In this document: positions 12,091 to 25,400 of the stretch, in pieces | How positions within the stretch are numbered: position 1 is the first letter of the stretch | Layout of the letters: every line of letters begins with the position of its first letter | NCBI RefSeq assembly: GCF_003945595.2 | Contig: NW_024105087.1 | Location: 5,463,001 to 5,527,000, forward strand | DNA length: 64,000 nt | Source of the DNA: Pipra filicauda | Lineage: Eukaryota > Chordata > Aves > Passeriformes > Pipridae | Direction of reading: 5' to 3' | Made by a program: the position numbers and the translations under genes | Notes under the pieces: model-generated | What the model was told of the DNA's origin: nothing | Seen by the model: the letters and a program-made list of their open reading frames with translations, nothing else | Databases searched by the model: none

Positions 12091-14625
12091 GGTCTGAGGC
12101 CATTGAAGCATGTCAGCCCCTAAACTCTAAAAAAGCAATTCTATCAATGAGTAATTTGTTTTTCTAACACATGGACATCACTTAGAGCTTGTTAGCCACT
12201 CTCTGTTTCATGGGTTAAATCTCACTTCTTGTTGATTAGGCCTGAAAGTATACAAAAATCAAACATCAACGAACATCCTTTCCTAAGAAAATTTTTGCGT
12301 ATTCCACGTTTTGCAACACAATCAGCTGTGGAGCCTCAGGCCTACAGAACCAACTCCAGGCAGTGACCTGTCAGGGCAATGCTGAAGTATTGTTTTCCAG
12401 TTTTACCCAGTCACAGGTGTCTTCTAGAGCGCGTGGTTTTGAAGCCAGCCAAATTCATAATGCATCTTTTGTTACCCCCTTGGCAGTAGGAGACACGCTG
12501 TCAGACTCTGCTCACAAAGCAGAGTACATATATAAGACTGTCTTGATCCAACCTGGTCTGGAGTTTTTAATAGGGTTGGTCTTCTCCTTTGCAAATATTG
12601 GGCTTTAACCATTATGCCAGAAAAAAACCTCCACTGCCAAGGAGACTTTCTGCATTGCGAAGCCACTTGCTGTAAGGAGCTCTAGGATGAAGGTTTCTGT
12701 TCAGACTGATTGAGGCCCCGCTGTGCCTGTACATTGCAGGAGTCTGACACGCTCCTTCTAACAGCAGCCCTCGGCCCTGAGCAGTGCACACGGGCACTAC
12801 AGTCACACACACGTGCTCCTCACCTGCATCTGTGTGCAGAAGTGCCTCTCTGCTACATCTCAGTTTCCATCTGACCACCGACATCTACTGCTCCCTTGGC
12901 GCTCCTGTGCATCTCCTCCTCCACCAAGTCTGATTTTCAGTCCTCAGTTTCTGCCTTTAACCACTGCTCCAGAGCTCTGGCTCTTCTTCCTTATGCATCT
13001 GAACTGACTATTTCTTTCCTCTGTGTTTTCAGGGCATCAGCTTCCTTTCCTAAGGAAATAAAATCTTTCAGGGTTCTTTAGGTTCTGGAATCTGACTGAC
13101 TTTGACAGGTCACATACAATTTGAGTTTTCCAGGATATATAACATGGGCAGTTATTTTCCTCAGAGATGGCACCAACATCTCCCTGACAATAAAGGTAGC
13201 CCTAAAAATATCAGTCCTGTGCCCTGAAGCATGGAAACATTGGTGGTTCTTTCTTTCCAAAAACATGTCAGGCATTACTAATAATAGATGGTGCAACCAG
13301 CAGCCTCTTATGTAAGTGGCCACTGCTGAGGTGTAAAGTTAAAGTAGCTGTCACTTTGTAATAAAGCACACATCGTAGCAAAATTGAGCTTCTACTACAC
13401 GCATACACTTGGATGTCATCAATTACAGATTTTGCTACTGGTTTACATTAACCAATATGAAATTTCAGTTTTCTGTCTGGTCTTTAAGAGATAAGAGGTA
13501 ACACTTTTAGATATTTTGTTTGCCTTTAATTAAAAGCAAGGCTCAAAGTATATGGGTAAAAAAGTTCTCATTTATTAAAAATGTAGCTGACATCCGTGTT
13601 GCTGCTAGAAATTATAGAATAGTGTTCAGTGTTTGCACATCAGAAAGTGTAATTATTTTAATGTTCTAGCATGCAAATTGTATAAAAAATGTAACAAAGT
13701 TGTAAAGTTAAAATCTCATTGGCAGTGGATGATGGGAGTTCATGTTTTATAGGCCTTGGGCTTAGATCTGAGATAGCAGATGATAGTACAAAATAAATGG
13801 AAGTAAAGAGCAAGTCAAGAAAAAGGTAGGAGGAAGAGATTAAAGAGTTCCTGGCAAAAATTGTCTTGTTATAGACTGAAAATATGTCCAGCTGTGTGGG
13901 AGTTTTAGCCCTTAATGACAATTTTCTTGCAGCCTGGCAGACCTAAGTGCTGTCAGTTTTGTCTGTAGTTCTTAATTAGTCCTGACTTGATGTGCTCACT
14001 CTTTTGGGTTTGGTTGATTTCAGCTTTTTTTAATTCTTATTCTTCCTTCAATGGGTCCAAGTTAAACCTCAGGAAAAGAAGAAAACCTCTCTGTTCGGGT
14101 GCAGCAGGACATACTCGCTACTGCTCTGCACGTTACTGGAGCTGCCTGTGCCAGCAGGAAGGAAATTCCGGATGGGCTGTTTGGGATGGATATTTTGTTG
14201 CGTGTGTTTGTCACAAAAGCGCTCACTTCAGTAGCACAAGCCTGAAACACTTGAGTGGCCTTGCTGTTATAAAAGATGACCTCTAAGATCCTACCAAGAC
14301 CTCACAGGAAAAAAAAAATTACATTGTGAGCTGAGAGCTCAAAGATTATTGCTGGTGGAAAAATATCACTGGGAATGGTAAGAACCAGGAGTAGTCTGGA
14401 CAGAGTCCTATTCTTGAGTTGCTGTACCCCAGTGCAGAAAAGGGTTTTCTGTCTGGACCAAGTTGGACAGATCCCAAATGGAGGTGGCTATTTTGACACA
14501 CTATTGATAACTGGAACAGTTCTTTAGTACCAGTCTCAAGCAACGCTGCATATGCTGAGTGCAGAAAGGGCCACTGGGTATCTGTTTCTTCCATGACAAA
14601 GGGACAGATGTTTCCCCAAATTGTG

Positions 14626-14680
14626 GAATCATCTAATGGTTTGGTTTGGAAGGGACATTGAAGATTGTCTAGTTCCAATT
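14626..14680 (-). repeat. CR1 LINE 3' end remnant
   Basis: GAATCATCTAATGG then TTTGGAAGGGACATTGAAGA and TCTAGTTCCAA match the reverse complement of the CR1 3' terminus. About 55 bp survive. Confidence 0.75.
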
Positions 14681-17537
14681 AGCTTTTGGAGTTATTTTTG
14701 CAGGGATATGGGACCTAATTTGAGGTCTGTAGATCTGTTGATTCACATATTTCTTTTGCCAAGGAGAAATACCAAATAAACAAAGGTTCCATCTGTGAAG
14801 AACTCCAGATCCAGCAGAATTAAGGCAAAGCTTCAGACTTGTTGCAAATTTTCTGTGCTATGAAGACACATGACTAGTGGCAGCTTAACTCAAATTTACT
14901 TAAACTTCTTACCTACCCCCTTGATTTTACTCATAATGTATGCTACTAAAGCAGCTTATATTTTACAGTAAAGGCCTTTAAATTGCATGTCTAAGCCTAA
15001 TCCTTTCTGAATTCACCAGCTCCTTTATAATTTTCCCTTAATGGCATGCAAATTAGAAGGAATAAAATAAAACAAAACAAACCCTCAAAAAAACCCAGCC
15101 AAGCATACCCCCTCCTTTCCTTAAAGCTGCAATGCTACTTTGCTTGTAGAGCAGGTGAGCACGAGAAGCTTCTGATCCTCAGCAGGGGTTGTAACACCAC
15201 TAATTACATGGGAGTTATGTGATTAGAGCAGGGGAGTGATGCAGTGCTGAAACAAGCCTGTTGCAGGCAGGATTTAGTCTTGAATAAATTTGTCTCACTT
15301 TTAAGATAGAAAGAATTATACAGAAATAAAGGAAGAAGTGGTTTGTTGCTGCCTATTAGATGGACTTTAAAATACAGCAGTTTATTTTAGAAAGAAAAAA
15401 GTAAGTTAGAATAAGTGTGGAAGAGGACAACCTCATTTTCACTCAAAAATACATGGAATGTACATGGCATATATGTTTTCTTAGTTTAGATGTAGCAGAA
15501 AACAAAATGGTCACAAGGGAGCCTTCTTATACAGGGAAACCCTTTGGGAAACGGTGGTGTTTTACAAGAAGAAATTCCTTACAGAGACTAACTAGTTTGA
15601 CTTAAAGAAAAAGTAAAACTTAATTGTCCTCAAAGGCATATTTGTCTTTCCATAGCATAATATTTCAGCATTGAAAACTACTTTTCATTTAGGAACAGCC
15701 AAGCTCTGCAAATGGAAAATGTCTTTATACGGACAGAGCTGAGTGAGGATGTCTCAGAACTGGTACAGAACAGAAGATTCTGAGAAGAGACATGCTGAAA
15801 GGTAACAGGCAGGGGGTGGAAATCAAGCCATTAAGGTTTTTCTCATAAAGTAACAACTTCAGACACTTTAAAGTCCTTCTCTCTTCATTTACAACTAGGA
15901 CTGAGTAGTTTGTGTAACTTCCTTCTGCTGCAAATACTCATAGTAAGTGAAAAGGGGCGAGACTGCAGTGATTTTGATTTTATTGAACTTCATTAATAAT
16001 ATAAATGGAAACATCCACCCCCCCTTGTGTTCCCATTGGCAAGACCTGTCAAGCCTTAAGCATTTACTCCAGGTTTGGCTCCTCTCGCACCAAATACTTT
16101 GCATTGGAAATTAGTCACCTACTAAAACAGTGGAGTGAAAAGATTCACAAACCACAATTAAAAAAAAAAATCAAGCAGATTTTTTCCAGTGGAAAAAACC
16201 ATAGATTATTCATTTCTTCCTGTATTGTTCAGCTCCAGATTTTGGGGATGGGGGATTCTTTCTCTGTTCCAGGTTTTAGCAATCATACTGCTTTTGATTT
16301 ACTGCCCTCTTCTGCTTGATAATGTCAGTGCATGTTGTCCAATGGTTAATTGTTCTCAATTAGCCCTCACTGGAGAATAAAATTTCCCACTAACTACTGA
16401 GAAAGAAGTAGTATGCAGGAAGAAAAGCCAGGGGGAAAAAAAATCACATTATGGGAAGTTGATTGATGAATCTCCACGGACCTTAGTAATTTAATTTAAT
16501 TACAGAGATAGAAAGGGAAAGGGGAAATATGATCTGGATACTTATTACCACTTATCTTATTACCACTCATCTTCCACTTATTCTCTGTATTTTCCCCTTT
16601 AATTTGATTGGTTTGCATACCACAGTCACTGCTGAACTGAGAAGGGAATGCACAGGCAGCCTAGCTTCCTGAGATGAAACACAGAAGTTACAGCAATGTA
16701 GAACACTTTTCCAAGGACACAAGCAGAGCTCACATATATACCTTCAGGAAGATCACTGTCATGAAGGTTTTAAAATAAGGAAAACTATCACTAAAAAACC
16801 TAAGATTTTTAGGTATTTAAGAGACTGGATCTGCACATGAAGCTGATGCAAATAATTAACTGACCACATGAAGAAGAGTCTTCTATTCCTCAGAAGCTTC
16901 CTGTTTGTGTGCTGTGCAGGAGCTGTTAAGCATTAATCACAAACAGCCTTCCAGAGCTTGCAAAAGCCCTCATTAGAGTTCAGTAAAACGTCAAGAGGAA
17001 GTGCAGAACATCTGCAGACACCTGAACGACAAGCAGATCATGCTGTTTCTACAACCTGTTTAATTACCCGTAGTTAAAGCAAATAGCAGAAATAACTCCA
17101 GCACAGAAACCTCTACTTTTAGCCCTTCTCCCCCTCCAATAGAGTTAGAGGAGGCAACATCTCCTGCAGCATCCCAAAAAAAGGAGTAAAGCTCAGAATG
17201 CAGGAGAATCCAGTTAACCAGTGGTAATGTTCGATGCCTGTCACTCTAGGATGGAATTAAATTCCATCATCCTGCACAGCTTCCATCTTCTGCAGCAGGT
17301 GAGCAGGACAAGAAAGAAAAGCACACAATCAAGAAACAGCTTCCTCAAGAGCAGAATTGTCTGCGTGGCAATAGGGATGGCACTCCATGGAAATGAGCTA
17401 AGCCACGTGCAGCAGACAAAGTGAGCTCCTGTGTCCTTTCACACAAAATTCTTCCTGTCCCTGCTCGTCTTCCCTCATGCTGTACGTGCCTATATCCTCT
17501 CAGCTCTCTCCTGCAGCACTGCTGGCTCAGTTTTTTA

Positions 17538-17587
17538 GCACCTGCAGAGAGGGAACAGCACCTGCAGAGAGGAAATGGCACCTGCAG
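17538..17587. repeat. 20-bp tandem repeat, 2.5 copies
   Basis: The unit GCACCTGCAGAGAGGGAACA at 17538-17557 is repeated with three changes at 17558-17577 and partly at 17578-17587. Confidence 0.9.
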
Positions 17588-17835
17588 TAGCCGATTGTAG
17601 CCAGTGCTGCAGAGGTGCATCATAAATTTGCTTATCTGCTGAAAAACACATCAAGTAACTCATTTTAGCTACTGATCTCCTCAGTCATCACTCAGCTGGT
17701 AGGAACTTTGTGTCCCTCCCACCTGTCTGGTAAAACAGAAGTTGGGGTGGCTAGGTGGTTCAAAATGTTTGAGGGAGAGAGGCCAACAGGTGAGGGGGAA
17801 AAAATCACAGCATATTCTTGGCTTAGTTGGAGTTC

Positions 17836-17945
17836 ACTGAGGTTTTGTCTTTGGGGTTTTTTGGTGTGCATTTTGGGGTTTTGTTTGTTTGGTTTGGTTT
17901 GGTTTGGGTTTGGGTTGTTTAGCTGGGGGTTTTTTGGTGATTTTT
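17836..17945. repeat. G/T-rich low-complexity tract
   Basis: Runs of GGGG and TTTT alternate, with GTTTG and GGTTT motifs repeated. Several GGG/GGGG runs give weak G-quadruplex potential on the plus strand. Confidence 0.7.
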
Positions 17946-20900
17946 TTTCCCTAGAAAAGTAGATAAAAAGTAGTATCTTGTCACATCATCAAAGTTTGCT
18001 GCACAGGCACAAAAAATCCCAATTAACGTATTTCACTCTCAGATAGTCCAAGTGTTGAGTACCAACTTGCAGTTTGAACTGTCTTTTTAAGTAATTGCCT
18101 TTTGTTTTGAAGAAGTAAATGAATATGGAATTGAAACTCTCTATTTACGTCAACACAGGCAAAGAGTAAACCTGAAGCTGTTAGATGGACTTAATCTGTC
18201 TCCAGAGTTTTCAGCTGGCAGCAGCAGCAGGCTGTCCCCCTTCACGATAACCAGCGCTAGAGGGGGGTGAAATGCTTTGCCAGGTGTTTCCACAGATACT
18301 TGCTGACAGCAAAGGAGAAACGAGCAGTTTGGACAAATTTGTGAATCTCAAGTTTTACTTTGGCCTTTGAAGTGTATTCTCGTGAACAAACCTTTGCTCC
18401 CACCTCCTTTAGTCTTGTGTTATGCCTGTTCTCTGCTGTGGCCTGGTTCTCCTTAACGAGCCATTTCAACAACACCCTTTCAACATTTCCTATGGTTGGT
18501 CACAGCCTTTGTGCAGCAACTCAAAAATTCACTTTTTTGAAGGTGAAGGACAGAGAAATATTTATTTATGTGGTAATTAGACTCGATACTAGCAAGACTG
18601 ATGAAAATATTCAGCGATGGCCAGATCTCTGTGAATTGCAAAATATCTCTGTTTTTAATCTAGGATAATCAAGAGCTGAAGCAGATCATGCTGTGCTACA
18701 TGTCATCACAGCTAGAGTTCATAATATATTCCTAGTTCCTTTGGCTTTCAAGAGTAATTTTTTTTTTCTTTTTTTTTTTTCTTTTTAATTAAAAAACCTA
18801 AACAAAACAAACAAAAAAGAGGATCCCTGACATAAAGCTATCCTGGGACTCAATTTTTTTTTTAAAATTGGAGGGATTAAAAGCTTTGGAAAGCTCACCA
18901 CAGTTTGTGATTCAATCCTTCAGGCAGCTGTTCCGAAGGGCTAACGTATTTTGCCATGTACCAGAGCAGTTCCAGAGATAAAGGGCCATTCAGCAAAGCC
19001 TATGATTTCAGGAACCCTGCTGCTTGCTGCAGAAAAACAGCTTCTTTCACTGGGAATAAGTGAAAATTAAGAAATAGAACATTTAAGAGTATGCATCCGT
19101 CACAGGATGTTTAATCTACCAGATAAATAATGAGAGACTCTTATCCAACAAAATATCAGTCTAAGACTTTTATTCCAGCAGCTTTGTCTACAAAAATTGC
19201 TTTTAATCACAGTGGCTTTATCCTTTAAGCAGAAGGCCGTAGTATTTCTTCTCGAAGCTCAGGAGCCTGCTTTTGCCTCCGCATTATTCCAGTTATTCCT
19301 AAGCAGGTCCAGGGGCAACGGGCTATATTTTTGTTGGAACACTATTATAATTTGCTTTATGATGGGGGAAGCAGCATGTGTTGCTTTGTGCCATGGGTAG
19401 GAATGTCATAATGCTGTCATTTCCCTTTCAACATTTTCCAGAGTTCTGCTTGGAGAGAAAAGAGTCAGATACACCTTATAAAGCACACTTTCTATATAAA
19501 TAGTATATAATATACCTTTTTTGGCTCTGGTTTAGAGTTGTTGCCATTCTGTGGTGGCTGTAATGGGTCTCAGCATTTTGTCTTAGATGCACACTCATGC
19601 ACTTAGCACAACGGAGGGTTAGGAGAACAGTGTCATACAAATCCATTATTCATAATAGATGTATTCTCTATGAAGTTAATACTAAGAACACAAGATTATT
19701 TATCTATTCTGTTCTTTCTTAGCCCCTAAGAATCCTTGTCCATTTGAACACCTGTTGCACAGCCTTCCATTGGGATTTTGAGATTTGGTAGGAGCAGAGC
19801 CCAGCATCCCCGAGGCAGGAGCCACCACTTCGATCCATGATCAGTAACATCAGCTGGCGTTATTTTGATTGTCATGCTATAAAGTACCTATTGGTAGTAC
19901 TTGCAAACAGGTTTTCTTCCCAAAGAAGGAGCCTTAAAAATGTTTAGTCCTGGATATTATTGTGCAAGGAAGGGTAGTATCTGAAATGTTTATGCAGGGG
20001 GAAAATTAGATATTGTACAGCCAGATGTCCCATGCTTACAATCTTAAATCCAAACTTGAGAGCAAACAGGTTGCTGTTTTCCCCGTGATCCAATTTAAAA
20101 ACGCTAACATGTAATTTTTAAAAGATTTTTACTTGATTTAAAACCCTTTACTTACATTTTAGCATGGAATGTTAAAGGTGTAACTATGCACAGCAGTTTG
20201 GACCAAGAGTAAGAAATCAATGTACATAACGAGACAACAAAGACCTAGAAGGAGTTCTCCTGGCATGGTTTAGTTAAGTCTACTGCTTCTCTTAGCACAT
20301 GCATTTAGCACATGCTGAGTGGTGCTTTGACTGGGTGCTACTTTCTACAGCAGAGATGTTAATCACAGAAGCGTCTCTCTAAGCAACTTAAATCTTATCT
20401 GTTGCAGCACTGAATACTGGTCCTAATGAGCAGTGTGTGGCACGACAAACTGCACAGTTTCTTTTATGTCTCCAAGGAAGAGTATGAGGTTTCACACAGG
20501 AATCAGCTGGTTGATTGCCACAAATATTTCCGTTAAACTTTTCAAAGCCTTCAGCACTGCTTACTGGGGAACAGAAAAAAGAATCTTGGTTTAGAGGAAG
20601 CAACAAGAAGTGATGTTTAGCAACAAACGCGACCAAACATTCCAAGCACCCTGTAAATTCGACTGTGGGTTATCAGTTGAGTGAATTACAGCATATAACC
20701 ACTACTGCTCTGTAAATCATGCTTATCTGATGGCTTGTGAAAACTTGCTCTGTTTCTACCAAGGAAGCCAGATTTCAAGGAATCCCGAATCTTCATCAGC
20801 GTTGCTCAGGTACAAGTGAATTCACCTGCGTGCTGGACACATTCCACTAAGTCTTACTTCCACAAATAGCCACTTGCTTAACTTTAAGCACAGAGTAAAC

Positions 20901-22396
20901 CAATTGTGTTTGCTGAGATTACTGATATAAGTAGCTCCATAGCAGTGTCAGTTTGGGGCCAACAGCCACACACAGTAGAACTGTACATCCTTACTCTGGC
21001 ACGCTCTCAGCAGCAACTTAAGGCTTTATCTGAGGATTTACTCCATCACTACCACTTCTATCCCTTCGCCAAATAATTAGTATTTTTTAAAAAAATTAAC
21101 TGTATAATGATTTGATTCTCACATCAGCATTTTTTTTGTTTCTTTTTCTTTGCCTTGAATTCCTTAAAAAGTATGATGTTTTCAATGCAGAAGTCACGCT
21201 CCTTACTCCAAAGTGCTTACAATCAAAACAAACACACAGAAAAATAACAGGAAGAAAATATTCTTTCCTGACTAGGAATGCAACACGGTTCTTGACTTGT
21301 ACATTGGTAAAATGACAGGCAGTAATCTTTCAGCACTAAGTAGTAAAATGTTTTATAAATCTCTTCCCCATCCCCAACAAGATCAAATTGGAGCTCAATA
21401 ACAGACCCTTTTGCAGCCTTGTGATGCTATACTCATAAAAAGTAGTTTTTGATCAAAAAATAGTCCAAGCAGTTTAAGCAGAATTCAGTGGACCTGTATT
21501 CTGGTGGCAGATTAATCTATTTTTTCATCTATTTCCAATTTGTTCCCTCAAAAGTGCTTCCCACAGCTTGCCTTCCCTGCCACTCCCACCCTTTTCAATT
21601 ACTGTCTCTGCCTTCATTAATTGAATGGGCTAATACTGGGTATTTGTTGTCTGAATGAAAATCCGGAATAGCAATGAGACAATTTGTGGGGTTGCCAGAT
21701 GTTTACAAGGGAAAAAAAAAGATTCTGAACTCAGTTTCTTTCTCTATATCACTGCATTTATGTGTTCCATAGCGGAGACAATTTCTTGGTAACTTGGTTT
21801 CCTGATGTGATACCCTCAGGTACCCTTAGCTTTCACTTTGAGCAAAAATAACAACCTTGGGAGGCACAACTTTTCTGACAATGAAAAAAAAAAAACAAAA
21901 ACCAACTGACAAAGACACTAGCAAAATAGAATGAGTATTATATTCAGTAATTTTCATTAGCACAAACTAAAAGTGCAGATACACTAATTGTGAAAAAGTG
22001 TGTTTAAAATAAAACATCCAGAAGGCTATTGCTCTATTGTATAGACCAATAATTCAGAAGTCCAGTAGCTGTATAATTTAAATCAAAAGTCCAAAGAATA
22101 TTTTTGCCTAGAAGAAAGCTACAAATCTCAGGTCTTTATCCATTTTGCGTTGGATAAAACCCAACATGACAATTGAGATAGGAAAGTTTTGCTTCCAAGC
22201 CTCTAAAAGATGCCAGCAACGGTTCCCCAAAATGAAGAAATACTTCAATAAAGTTCTTTTTTTGTTGGGAGCAGAAATACAAATTCACCATCACAGTGCA
22301 TGTGCAGACTTACCACATGCTGCAAATTGCCACTAACTGAGAAAAAAAGATAGGTGAAGAGCAGGAAACCACGTGCTGCAACTGTACTGTGTACCT

Positions 22397-22443
22397 TTAG
22401 GGGTCTTTAGCGGATTCTTCAGGTGTCTTCTCCTCCTCAGAAA
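22397..22443 (-). CDS. MGARP: Predicted MGARP exon 6 (alternative last coding exon)
   Basis: Preceded by a strong pyrimidine tract and TTTTCAG. Entered in phase 1, it reads VSEEEKTPEESAKDP and stops at TAA (22399-22397). Acidic composition and phase agree with exon 5. No poly(A) signal was recognised close by on the minus strand. Confidence 0.6.
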
Positions 22444-25400
22444 CTGAAAATGGAGACAAAACACCAGTGAAAAACATTGGAAACAACTTATTCAATGAAA
22501 AATAGTCAAGTAAGTTGTTTCCTTTAGTCCAAAGGATCCTTTGGACTAAAGGGATACAATTTACAAAGTCATATTAGGTATACAGACACTTTTTCTTTTA
22601 GCTTTTTAATTCTAGTTTTAAAAGAGTTTAGAGGCCAAAATTCTAAACTCCTTTGAAAATCTCCACAGTGATGATTCTAATACACATTTTTCTTTGCATT
22701 CAGTTACATCATTCAACTTCAATAGCAATAATATAAGATTGTTTACTGCTCCATCGAAACACTGCAAGGTTTATTAATACCACACGAGCTATATTTTTAT
22801 TTACACCCACGTAATTTTAGAAAATTCCATCTTTCAAATTAAGTCAGATGCTGAAAAAAATGTGTTACAGGCAGCACAAGGAGAATTTCTTGTTCTTAAT
22901 GAAGTTCACATCTAGCCACTTACTTAGCAGGGCACTGAGCTCAACACACCACCATGATCCAACTTAGTAACAACCTATTCCTACTGCACAGCACATAGTT
23001 TCAAAACTAGATTTTCTGCTAACACTACGATGCCAAACACAGCCAGCACGGGCAGCCACGTTGCACCACTTGAGCTCTGCATGCTCTTGCAGCCAGTTCA
23101 GTGCACACAGCCATCAGCTTTTCAGGGACAAGGCATTTCAGACCCAGCTGTACTCTTGCACCTTCTGCAGTTTGCCACGACTCCTCAGCATCAGCGTCCT
23201 GGCTCTCGGAGGCTGTGTCAGAAAGCTCTTGAGCTGCTGAGGCTACTCCTTCCTTGCCACTGTCTAAGTTTTCCTCAAGGGCAGAAGAAGCTGCAACATC
23301 CAAGACTTCACTCACAGATTCTATGAATCAAATTAGAGAGATAATTGTCTTCTCTTTCCATTCACCACAGTAAATGAGGGTGAGTAGTCAGGGCTCACTA
23401 AGCATGAAGTACCTGCCTAACATACATGCTCGAAGTAACTGAAGACAACAGGATCTATCAGATAATTAAATTCTATCATGCAAATAAGACTTTGCAAGTG
23501 GAATTCCAGGAAAAGTCTAACTCTTTCCAGCACTGGGGCAGAGAACTATAAACCTGAGCTATTTTCATGTATTAAGACATAGACAAGTATCCTCTAACAT
23601 CTATATTCTCTCTTGCAGATACTGTTGGGTTCTTTTTTTTTTTGATTGCTGTCAAAATGATGTGCAAGAGGCTAATGGTAAAGTTTCCATGGAGATATAA
23701 TCCTGGTCGGATCAGAACCATAGGACATTACATATACGCTCCACAGAACCATGGGTAGTTTTAATGTAGAAATATCCTAACATCAGGCTGAAGGTTCAGG
23801 CTGCAATTCCATGGTTGCCAACTACCCGTTTCTTAATCCTCCTTTAAGCATAAAGCAATTTGGATGCATAAAAAAGACTGTAATAGGTAATATATCTCTT
23901 TGTAGATACCCTCTGCAGGGAGAGTGAACACATCACCCAGCAGTTGTATGTTAAATTTTACTTGAGTAAGTTCTCCCCGCTCTTCTAACATTCCTGTCAG
24001 AGGCCTCCAACATCACACACTTCAACTGGTCGGTGGGATAAGGTTTGCAAAGACTTTCTTGTTACATCCCATACTAAGCTACACGTCTGTTAAATACAGC
24101 TAACTAAACAGCTTCATCAGAAGTTCAATAAATGGACTAAACAGGAGTTTTATAGAGCTAGCATCCCATGCCTTTTTCCAAATATTACCTTGCAGCTAGT
24201 TAAATACAGCGTATTCTGAATATCAGCTATTTCACTTTACAGAATACTGGCTGCATTTTGAAGAAGCAACAGAAAAAGAAATATTCAGGAATTGCTACCT
24301 TTGTCTTTATGGGAAACAGCCATGCAATGAAAGTAGTATATCTGAAATGTGGAACTTTAGATATTTTACAGCAAGCAATGCTTGATGTAATGCCATATAT
24401 CTGCTATGGTAAAAAGCTGGTGGGTTTGAGTAACATCAAACTTTCAGTTTATATTACCAAAAACTCACTCTCTGACTGATAGTATTTCATTTTTTTCTCA
24501 TAAGTGTTTTTATTTCTTTTGCACTGAGAAGAGTAGATCAGGAAGGAAGTAGAGGGAGCGACATGGTCTCTCCTGCTTTTTAATAAAACTTCATTTCCTT
24601 TGGATGGGAATTGTGTTTATTTGTCACCTATAGGAATACCTGCCTTGAAACCTAACATTAACACTTATACCACTTGTACTGAAGAATTTGTCTCTGGTCT
24701 GAATTGCTCATTATAGTAATCAGAGAGGCAATCTACTGCAACAAAATAGGGATTCCTCCCAATGTGTCCATCCAGGTCTTTGTGGAATGGCTGTCATTCC
24801 CTAAAATACAAAGGAACTTGTTGGGACAGGCATTGCACTTTGAAAACCCGTGTCTGTAGTATGAGTGTATAATGTTTATGTAAGAAATTGTCCTTGCTTA
24901 GTGCAGAAATCTCCAGATGGTACTTTTTTTTTATTCAAGTGGCTTTCCCATCCGTTCCTGGAGAACGTGTGGCCAGAGTTCTGTAGGAGCCACCTTCCTG
25001 GTGCCACAGTTGAAGGGTTCTTGTGGAGAAGAGAAAGAGGGCAGTAGCTGGTGGTCCAAGTGCAAGTGCTCATGGCAGCACCACACAGGGCAGCTTGCAC
25101 TGGGTCGTAATCCATGCCTTAAGGCATTATCTCCAGCAAAGACTCACACTGGCCAACAAAGACCATTTTGGCATCAGTTCTTTGTCCTATTGCTATTACA
25201 GCCAGCTATCCAAGTGTCTCCTGGTGCTTTGGGCACCGTGGGATTACGAAGCAGTCTATAACCTCATGAAGGCTATCCTGAGCATTCATTCGACACCAAA
25301 ACAAACCTCAGCATATTTTTGGTGATCCGTACACGTCTTGGAACAAATGCTCTGTATCCCATTCACAAGGCCAACATGTTTTTCTCTGTCCAAGGGAATT

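Larger units (their letters stand above)
12091..22396. other. Intergenic region between ELF2 and MGARP
   Basis: About 10 kb with no coding exon recognised on either strand. It contains a CR1 remnant, a small 20-bp tandem repeat and a G/T-rich tract (listed separately). The 3'UTR of the long MGARP form should extend into its right edge, but no minus-strand AATAAA was seen within about 3 kb of that stop codon. Confidence 0.55.

Noticed and set aside
22243..22260. Plus-strand AATAAAG near 22250 as a poly(A) signal
   Set aside because: No plus-strand gene lies upstream; MGARP runs the other way.
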